Shown here one piece after another: positions 1 to 4,220 of a stretch of DNA of 7,018 bases (position 1 is the first letter of the stretch; the number at the start of each line of letters is the position of its first letter). The notes below the pieces were generated by a model. The model did no database searches and had not been told where the DNA came from. It saw only the letters and a program-made list of their open reading frames with translations. The DNA is from Treponema sp. UBA4319 (GTDB lineage: Bacteria; Spirochaetota; Spirochaetia; Treponematales; Treponemataceae): contig DGUD01000169.1 of assembly GCA_002393865.1 (NCBI GenBank), positions 1 through 7,018 on the forward strand. The letters are read 5' to 3'. A program made the position numbers and the translations under genes.

Positions 1-103
1 TGAGATGTATTTTATCTGAATACGGACGCGGTATTGGAAAATTATGTAAACTGTTTTAAAATGATTTTCTTTTTTATGCTACCAAAGCCAAGGATTCAAC
101 ATA
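1..103. other. AT-rich left edge, no gene assigned
   Basis: This stretch is AT-rich and I assign no gene to it. One + strand frame is open from the window edge to a TAA at 57-59 and could be the last 18 codons of an upstream protein, but that is too short to judge. Another frame stays open from position 4 to 255 but runs straight through the terminator hairpin at 104-199, so I do not treat it as coding. The stretch is most simply the 3' end or 3' untranslated region of an upstream gene. Confidence 0.4.
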
Positions 104-199
104 AAAAATGCGCGGAAGCGGAAAAACGCCCGGGCTGCCATTTGCAAAGCGAAGCGTGCAACCGGCAGTCCGGGTGTTTTCCACTGGGAGCGCATTTTT
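104..199. terminator. long, probably bidirectional hairpin terminator
   Basis: The outer arms AAAAATGCGC (104-113) and GCGCATTTTT (190-199) pair perfectly. Inside them, 120-139 pairs with 164-182 over 19 bp with one bulged A and two G-U pairs. The loop carries a further small stem, TTGCA (142-146) with TGCAA (157-161). A T-rich run follows on the + strand (TTTTT then GTTTT). On the - strand the A-tract at 103-108 supplies a T run. It can therefore stop transcription leaving the upstream gene, and transcription arriving from the other side. The promoter of the lipoprotein gene begins 40 bases further on. The arms are longer than in a typical intrinsic terminator, and the core recurs at 2344-2375, so it may also be a mobile or dispersed repeat recruited as a terminator. 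Confidence 0.75.
143..175 (+). repeat. dispersed hairpin-repeat core, copy A
   Basis: This 33-base core matches 2344-2375 at 26 of 33 aligned columns. The shared elements are TGCAA, GCGAAGC, GGCAG and a terminal GGT, and both copies are preceded by CTGCCAT. In this copy it forms the loop and 3' arm of the hairpin at 104-199. Both copies are intergenic. It looks like a member of a small palindromic intergenic repeat family, though only two copies are visible here. Confidence 0.5.
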
Positions 200-238
200 G
201 TTTTCATGCTGAAGCCTTGCCGCGCTGGATTTGCCTTG

Positions 239-268
239 TTGACAGGATGCCGTAAAGGTTTGTATAAT
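239..268 (+). promoter_or_regulatory. consensus sigma-70 promoter for the lipoprotein gene
   Basis: TTGACA (239-244) and TATAAT (263-268) both match the consensus exactly, with an 18-base spacer. Transcription should start near 275, giving a leader of about 67 bases before ATG 342. This excludes the in-frame GTG at 273 as the translation start. The promoter lies directly after the terminator hairpin, which marks the start of an independent unit. Confidence 0.8.
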
Positions 269-307
269 CGTTGTGCCGGTCTTTCCGGGCAGGCGTAGTA
301 TCAAAAA

Positions 308-341
308 AAGGAGCGGGGGCGCTCTGTCCCCGGTGTTTGTT
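308..341 (+). promoter_or_regulatory. distant ribosome binding site with a hairpin spacer
   Basis: AAGGAG (308-313) is the only good Shine-Dalgarno sequence near ATG 342 but lies 28 bases upstream, too far for normal use. The bases between can fold: CGGGG (314-318) pairs with CCCCG (328-332), extended by G319-T327 and C320-G326. Folding leaves an effective spacing of nine bases. A competing stem, GAGCG (311-315) with CGCTC (320-324), would instead hide the AAGGAG. The pairing is seen directly; its role in translation is inference. Confidence 0.45.
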
Positions 342-881
342 ATGAGAATGCTTAAGAAACTTTTGCCGCTGTGCCTCTGCGCAGCTCTTGTGACCGTATC
401 CTGCTCCAACAGCAGCTCGTCGTCTTCCTCTTCCTCAGGGTCTGGCTCCGGTACCCCGGCCACCGCGAACGAAGTGTATACATCGCTGTCAAAATACAGC
501 AAAATCTGGATATACGAGGGCGAGTTTACCCTTACCAACGGTACCAAGGTCAAGCGCGCGTACCGTCTTGGTATCCGGGCGGGAACTGCACAATACAGTC
601 TTGTCCGCTGCGTCGCGTCCGAAGGCTCCGAGAGCTGGAACGTGCTGGAGGCCAACCTGCTGAATGCCGGTGAGGGCGCCGGTGTATCGTATATCGATAC
701 GGATGGCGACGGCTCCCCTGATATGACGTGCAAAACGGACGAAAACAAGAGCTACATAGAATTTGAGGCGGCTGACGCAAGGAAATTCCTTGGTGAGAGC
801 CATACCACCAGCTCCGCCCCCGCCGTCACCTTTCCGGGGATCAATGTCACCGGCACAGTCAGGTTCAACAGGGTGTATTGA
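342..881 (+). CDS. putative serine-tethered lipoprotein, function unknown
   Basis: A 179-residue predicted lipoprotein. The N-terminus has a basic start (R2, K5, K6), a hydrophobic stretch from L7 to V19, and a lipobox-like ending VTVSC with C21 as the probable lipidated residue. This fits the relaxed lipobox of spirochaetes. After C21 comes a serine tract (nine serines, residues 24-32) and a Gly/Ser/Thr linker, like the flexible tethers that hold spirochaete lipoproteins off the membrane. The serines use mixed codons (AGC, TCG, TCT, TCC, TCA), so selection for the amino acid is more likely than DNA slippage. The rest looks like a small beta-rich domain containing DTDGDGSPD (residues 119-127), which resembles the calcium loop of thrombospondin type 3 or dockerin repeats. 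I recognise no family. A start at 342 (or 348) is preferred because the promoter places the transcript start near 275, downstream of the alternative GTG at 273. Confidence 0.75.
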   Translation: MRMLKKLLPLCLCAALVTVSCSNSSSSSSSSSGSGSGTPATANEVYTSLSKYSKIWIYEGEFTLTNGTKVKRAYRLGIRAGTAQYSLVRCVASEGSESWNVLEANLLNAGEGAGVSYIDTDGDGSPDMTCKTDENKSYIEFEAADARKFLGESHTTSSAPAVTFPGINVTGTVRFNRVY

Positions 882-960
882 ACCTGTCCGGGGGCTCCTG
901 CAGCAGGGCTCCCGCTGCGCTGCGGGAAGGGGGCGGCCTTTCCCCGCGGGACTTTTCCGG
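860..960 (+). other. inverted-repeat-rich 3' end and spacer, possible weak terminator
   Basis: CAGGTTCAA (860-868) and TTGAACCTG (878-886) form a perfect 9-bp stem that contains the lipoprotein stop codon TGA (879-881) in its 3' arm. The GC-rich spacer that follows holds further pairings, including TCCCGC with GCGGGA near 910-927 and GTCC near 887 with GGAC near 949. Only a short TTTT follows, at 953-956, so this is not a textbook intrinsic terminator. It may end or stabilise the lipoprotein mRNA. Confidence 0.4.
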
Positions 961-963
961 AAA
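954..963. promoter_or_regulatory. 10-bp palindrome upstream of the ATPase promoter
   Basis: TTTCCGGAAA is a perfect palindrome lying 13 bases before the -35 box of the ATPase promoter and next to its A-tract. It could be a regulator half-site pair, but a 10-bp palindrome can arise by chance and no second site is visible. Confidence 0.2.
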
Positions 964-966
964 TGT

Positions 967-1005
967 AAAAAAAAATTTGACAATTCCTTGTCGCGGGCTT
1001 ATAAT
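967..1005 (+). promoter_or_regulatory. near-perfect sigma-70 promoter of the ABC ATPase gene
   Basis: TTGACA (977-982) and TATAAT (1000-1005) match the consensus exactly, with the optimal 17-base spacer. A run of nine A residues (967-975) sits directly upstream of the -35 box, like an UP element. Transcription should start near 1012, giving a leader of about 26 bases. This is a strong constitutive-looking promoter. Confidence 0.88.
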
Positions 1006-1026
1006 AAAACCATAATATAACCCCTT

Positions 1027-1041
1027 GGGAGGCCGATTTTG
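1027..1041 (+). promoter_or_regulatory. ribosome binding site that fixes a TTG start
   Basis: GGGAGG (1027-1032) lies six bases before TTG at 1039-1041. No ATG or GTG lies in frame near it, and translation from this TTG gives MAKVELKGI, the usual beginning of this ATPase family, so the start is well supported. Confidence 0.85.
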
Positions 1042-2244
1042 GCAAAGGTAGAACTGAAGGGTATTGGCAAGATTTACGAGGGCGGCGTCCGCGCTGTCCA
1101 GAATGCCAATATCACTATCGAAGACAAGGAATTCTGCGTATTCGTAGGTCCTTCTGGATGCGGTAAGTCTACGACTCTCCGCATGGTTGCTGGTCTGGAA
1201 GATATCAGCGAAGGCGAGCTGTACATTGACGGCGAGCTGATGAACGACGTTCCGCCGAAAGACAGGAACATCGCCATGGTATTCCAGAATTACGCTCTGT
1301 ATCCGCACATGACGGTGTACGACAACATGGCATTCGGCTTGAAAATCCGCAAGATGGACAAGGCTGAGATCCAGCGCCGTGTTGATGAGGCTGCTAAGAT
1401 TCTTGGTTTGACGCAGTATCTCGACCGCAAGCCGAAGGCGCTTTCCGGTGGTCAGAGACAGCGTGTTGCTGTCGGACGCGCAATCGTCCGCAATCCGAAG
1501 GTCTTCCTCTTTGACGAGCCGCTTTCAAACCTTGATGCAAAGCTTCGTGTTACGATGCGCGGAGAAATCGCTGCACTGCACCAGAGACTGCAGGCTACGA
1601 TGATTTATGTTACCCACGACCAGATTGAAGCTATGACGATGGGTACCAAGATTGTCGTTATGAAGGACGGTCACGTTCAGCAGATTGGTGAGCCGCTCTA
1701 TCTGTACAACCACCCGATTAACAAATTTGTCGCGGGATTCATCGGTTCTCCGCCGATGAACTTCCTCTCAGTGACAATCAAGAAGGTCGGCGACAAGATT
1801 GTTGCGGATGAAGGCTCATTCGAGCTTACCCCGACGGCAGCGCAGCAGGAAGCCCTGAAGGCGTATGTCGGTAAGGAAGTGTACTTTGGCGTGCGCCCGG
1901 AAGACCTTGTGTATTGCGAGACTCCTGCACCGGAGAGCAATATGCAGATGAAGGTTACCAACAAGGAGCCGCTTGGCGCAGAGACTCACCTCTTCCTCGC
2001 AACGAAGGGACAGAATGTGATTGCCCGCGTACAGGCTTCTGCAAAAGAGTCCTTCAAGCTCGGCGAGACGGTCAACTTCAAGCCGTCAATGGAACGCTGC
2101 AAGTTCTTCTCAAAGAATCCGGATGATCTGGATGCAGAGCTGAACATCTGCGAGAAGATTGACGCTCCGTGGCTCAAGAACCCGCTGACAGGCAAGATTG
2201 GCTACGACAAATCAACGGTAGCCGATGCTGCTGCAAACTCATAA
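1039..2244 (+). CDS. ugpC: carbohydrate ABC importer ATP-binding protein (MsmX/UgpC type)
   Basis: A 401-residue ATPase that energises a CUT1-type ABC importer for sugars or glycerol phosphates from the cytoplasmic face. The motifs are complete: Walker [10 protein letters not shown] (37-45), Q-loop Q83, signature LSGGQRQRV (135-143), Walker B VFLFDEP (155-161), D-loop SNLD (163-166) and switch histidine H193. FIGSPPMNF marks the entry to the C-terminal TOBE/regulatory domain (about 235-375). At 401 residues it is longer than the usual 365-375 because of an extra C-terminal tail ending in [11 protein letters not shown]. No permease or binding-protein gene lies beside it, and its own promoter and terminator make it monocistronic. 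This fits a shared ATPase that serves several importers, as MsmX does in Bacillus. The symbol follows common naming of the family; msmX or malK would be equally defensible, and the substrate cannot be read from the sequence. Confidence 0.95.
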   Translation: MAKVELKGIGKIYEGGVRAVQNANITIEDKEFCVFVGPSGCGKSTTLRMVAGLEDISEGELYIDGELMNDVPPKDRNIAMVFQNYALYPHMTVYDNMAFGLKIRKMDKAEIQRRVDEAAKILGLTQYLDRKPKALSGGQRQRVAVGRAIVRNPKVFLFDEPLSNLDAKLRVTMRGEIAALHQRLQATMIYVTHDQIEAMTMGTKIVVMKDGHVQQIGEPLYLYNHPINKFVAGFIGSPPMNFLSVTIKKVGDKIVADEGSFELTPTAAQQEALKAYVGKEVYFGVRPEDLVYCETPAPESNMQMKVTNKEPLGAETHLFLATKGQNVIARVQASAKESFKLGETVNFKPSMERCKFFSKNPDDLDAELNICEKIDAPWLKNPLTGKIGYDKSTVADAAANS

Positions 2245-2275
2245 GCCTTTTCGCTCTGAGAGGCAGATGTAGCTG

Positions 2276-2309
2276 AAAGCGTCGCCGGAATCCCGGCGGC
2301 GCTTTTTTT
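2276..2309 (+). terminator. strong intrinsic terminator of the ATPase gene
   Basis: A 13-bp stem (2276-2288 with 2293-2305, one G-U pair) with the four-base loop AATC is followed by a T run ending at 2309. It lies 32 bases after the TAA stop and isolates the ATPase gene from what follows. Confidence 0.92.
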
Positions 2310-2343
2310 ATCCTCCCCAAAAAACAGCTGCCATAGCCTGCTG

Positions 2344-2375
2344 TGCAACGCGAAGCTTGTAGCGGCAGACCCGGT
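2344..2375 (+). repeat. dispersed hairpin-repeat core, copy B
   Basis: This is the second copy of the core at 143-175, starting about 35 bases after the ATPase terminator. It keeps CTGCCAT upstream (2328-2334), GCGAAGC, and GGCAG (2364-2368), which pairs with CTGCC (2328-2332). The inner stem TGCAA (2344-2348) with TTGTA (2357-2361) uses one G-U pair. The outer arms of copy A are missing and no T run follows, so this copy is shorter or decayed and is not an evident terminator. Confidence 0.45.
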
Positions 2376-2389
2376 ACGGGGTACATGGT

Positions 2390-2423
2390 TTCCCGCCGGA
2401 ATCAGATACCATTCCCGCCGGAA
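2390..2423. repeat. 12-bp direct repeat with 22-bp period
   Basis: TTCCCGCCGGAA occurs at 2390-2401 and again, identically, at 2412-2423. The 22-bp period is about two helical turns, which would put both copies on one DNA face. The pair lies 32 bases upstream of the proposed promoter of the membrane-protein gene, where an activator might bind. ATGGT (2385-2389) and ACCAT (2408-2412) also form a short inverted pair around the first copy. The role is inferred from position only. Confidence 0.4.
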
Positions 2424-2454
2424 GTGCATGCTCGCTTCTCTTGCAGACCGAACC

Positions 2455-2483
2455 TTGACAGCTCTTTGTTTTTCTGCTAGCTT
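2455..2483 (+). promoter_or_regulatory. possible promoter of the membrane-protein gene
   Basis: A perfect -35 TTGACA (2455-2460) is followed after 17 bases by TAGCTT (2478-2483), a poor -10 preceded by TGC as an extended -10 element. Transcription would start near 2490, about 55 bases before ATG 2545. The weak -10 suggests dependence on an activator, or that the real -10 lies elsewhere. Confidence 0.4.
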
Positions 2484-2528
2484 TTTTCTATCGGATATGT
2501 GGTGCCCCCTGCCACTGTGGGGCAGACC

Positions 2529-2534
2529 AAGGAG
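2529..2534 (+). promoter_or_regulatory. ribosome binding site for ATG 2545
   Basis: AAGGAG lies ten bases before ATG 2545. It is the best Shine-Dalgarno sequence upstream of the membrane-protein frame, whereas the in-frame GTG at 2622 has none. It therefore points to 2545 as the original start, even though that ATG is out of frame with the main coding region as written. Confidence 0.7.
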
Positions 2535-2544
2535 CTTTCATAGT

Positions 2545-4157
2545 ATGTTTATACCCCCCCCCGGTATTATAAACGGCTGGAATATCTTTCACTTTGCCTC
2601 GCGTCGCTGATAGCCGCTTCTGTGCTGGCTGTTCTTTCCCGCAGCTATAATCCGCTGTATCCCTTGCTTATCATTTTCTGCGAATGTATTTTTCTTTTTG
2701 TGCTGGCACTGTGCTTTTCTGGTGTGCTGGCAGGCAGTGTGTTTGTGCATGCTTTCCGGGAAAACTCCTCTACCTGTATTGTTGCCCTCTTTGCGGCTGC
2801 TTTCTGCCTGCTTGTCAGTTATCCGGGGAACCTCTATAGCGATTCCTATGGCAGGATTGGCTTGGCACAGCGCTTAAAGACAATCGTTGGCGGGGTGCTG
2901 GAAGGAAAACCTCTTCCGGTGAGTTTCTGGCTGACCGTCACGCCCAGTTATTTTTTAGCTTTCTTCTACTATCTTACAGGCAACATAGCGGCCTTCACCT
3001 TTGTCCAGGCATTCGCCTTTTTCTATGTGACGCTGCTGCTCCTGCAGAAGCTTTGCCCTCGCTACCGCTTTTTTGCCTGCCTGCTCGTTATATGCAATCC
3101 CCTTTTCTTCTGTGTGAGCATCTACCATGAAACGGGAATAGGTGCCGTCATTGGCATGGAGATTTTCCTGCTCCTGCTTGATGCCGATGTGCCCCGGATG
3201 GGACTGTTCGACAGAATCGTTGTGTTTTTCCTCTTGTTTTTCGCAAGCTTTGTCACCTTTGGTTTCCGTGCAAATGCGCTTACCGTCCTGCCGCCGCTTG
3301 TCGCGTTCTTTGTTCTGTACCAGAAAGAGCTGCTCGGCAGAATCCTGTATCTTGCCGCACTTTGCGGCGGAATTCTTGCCGTGGTATTGATTCCCCGCGC
3401 GCTGCATATCGACACGATGTCCTCGGTTTCGGCAGGCTTTGTCTGGGAGATGGGCACCTCCATCGCGTACATGTCCCCGGACAAGCAGCCTGAGTATCTC
3501 GACTATCTGGACGACTTGTTCGGCGAAGGCTATACCCGCCGTTTGTCCGCGTATATAGGGCCGATGGGGAAATTCAACGCGAATATCTGCTCTATGTTTG
3601 AGCTTGAGGGCGGGGCGGGGGCGGACATATCCAGAGTCGGGCTGCGGAAGATATTCGCTAAATATGTCGGGCTGTACGCGAAAGCTCCGTCTGACAGCCT
3701 GCGGACAAAGGGCTTCTTTGTGGCGCAGGTGCTGGGCACCGGCCGCTGGCCGCTCCATCTTTGGGAATGGGATTATGACCGGTGGGGCAGGGGCGCGGAA
3801 TTCGGCCTGTCGGATTCCTTCCAGCGCCATATTTTTATGAATCTCTATGAAGTTGCGGTGACAAAGACTTTTTTTCCGCTTCGTCCCTATGCGGTTCTTC
3901 TGCTTGCCGTGCTGGCTGTCTGCCTGCGCCTGCGGCTCTGTCATGTACAGCTGCGTGATTGCCCGGAATGGCGGCTTATTGTTCTTGCGGTATTTTATTA
4001 TGTGGCCTTTGCAATCGATACCCAGAGTATGGAATTCCGGTATTTTTACCCTGCATTCTTCCTGCTCGCGATGTCTGTCATAAGCAGTGTTGCAGCTGCC
4101 GCCGACGCTGCCACCGCCTGCGCCGCACGGGCGCTTTCGGCCCGAAGCCGCGGCTAG
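2545..4157 (+). CDS. polytopic membrane protein, possibly GT-C-like; start out of frame at a C9 tract
   Basis: The continuous frame from GTG 2622 encodes 511 residues with about 11-12 membrane helices. It has one large non-membrane domain between about residue 245 and 385 and a basic C-terminal tail. With one extra C at 2554-2562 the frame extends to ATG 2545 and gives 537 residues. The added segment (RYYKRLEYLSLCLASLIAAS) has a charged start and a hydrophobic run, and so supplies a natural first membrane helix. The motif YPGNLYSDSYGR after an early helix, and EFRYFYP before the last, resemble features of GT-C-fold membrane glycosyltransferases and related uncharacterised families such as DUF6020. 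That assignment is weak. In the written sequence the gene is either phase-OFF or carries a homopolymer error. A shorter product could begin at GTG 2622, but no ribosome binding site precedes it. The stop codon lies in the loop of a terminator hairpin. Confidence 0.75.
2554..2562 (+). repeat. poly-C tract (C9) inside the start of the membrane-protein gene
   Basis: Nine consecutive C residues follow ATG TTT ATA. With nine, ATG 2545 reads into a TGA at 2608-2610 after 21 codons. With ten, or with seven, the same ATG reads into the long membrane-protein frame. Tracts of this length are prone to slipped-strand mispairing, and poly-G/C tracts drive phase variation in Treponema pallidum and other pathogens. 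Confidence 0.85.
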
Positions 4158-4171
4158 GAGCGGCTTTCTTT
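4145..4171 (+). terminator. weak intrinsic terminator with the stop codon in its loop
   Basis: AAGCCGC (4145-4151) pairs with GCGGCTT (4160-4166) around an eight-base loop, and an interrupted T run (TTTCTTT) follows. The TAG stop of the membrane-protein gene (4155-4157) lies inside the loop, so a terminating ribosome would cover the hairpin. The short stem and broken T run suggest partial termination. Confidence 0.5.
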
Positions 4172-4178
4172 GTACCGA

Positions 4179-4207
4179 TTGTAACACCAGCCCTTTTCTG
4201 CTAGAAT
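4179..4207 (+). promoter_or_regulatory. probable promoter of the exoribonuclease gene
   Basis: TTGTAA (4179-4184) and TAGAAT (4202-4207) are separated by 17 bases, and TGC before the -10 box adds an extended -10 element. Transcription would start near 4214, only about seven bases before ATG 4221. The upstream in-frame ATG at 4206 overlaps the -10 box and could not be on this transcript. Confidence 0.6.
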
Positions 4208-4220
4208 GGGGGCTGAAGCT

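Noticed and set aside
34..255. Small + strand open frame of 73 codons
   Set aside because: It runs through the terminator hairpin at 104-199 and the -35 box of the next promoter, and has no ribosome binding site.
273..341. GTG 273 as start of the lipoprotein
   Set aside because: The consensus promoter puts the transcript start near 275, and the extra residues would precede, and so spoil, a normal lipoprotein signal peptide.
404..446. Serine tract of the lipoprotein as a slippage-prone microsatellite
   Set aside because: The serine codons are mixed, so there is no uniform repeat unit that would mispair.
2428..2610. 60-codon + strand frame before the membrane protein
   Set aside because: Its last 21 codons are the out-of-frame reading from ATG 2545 through the C9 tract. 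The rest covers the promoter region and does not look like protein.
2955..4187. Long open frame of 410 codons on the - strand
   Set aside because: It lies opposite the membrane-protein gene, is rich in Arg, Gln and His, has no domain motif, and is what an antisense frame of a GC-rich gene yields.
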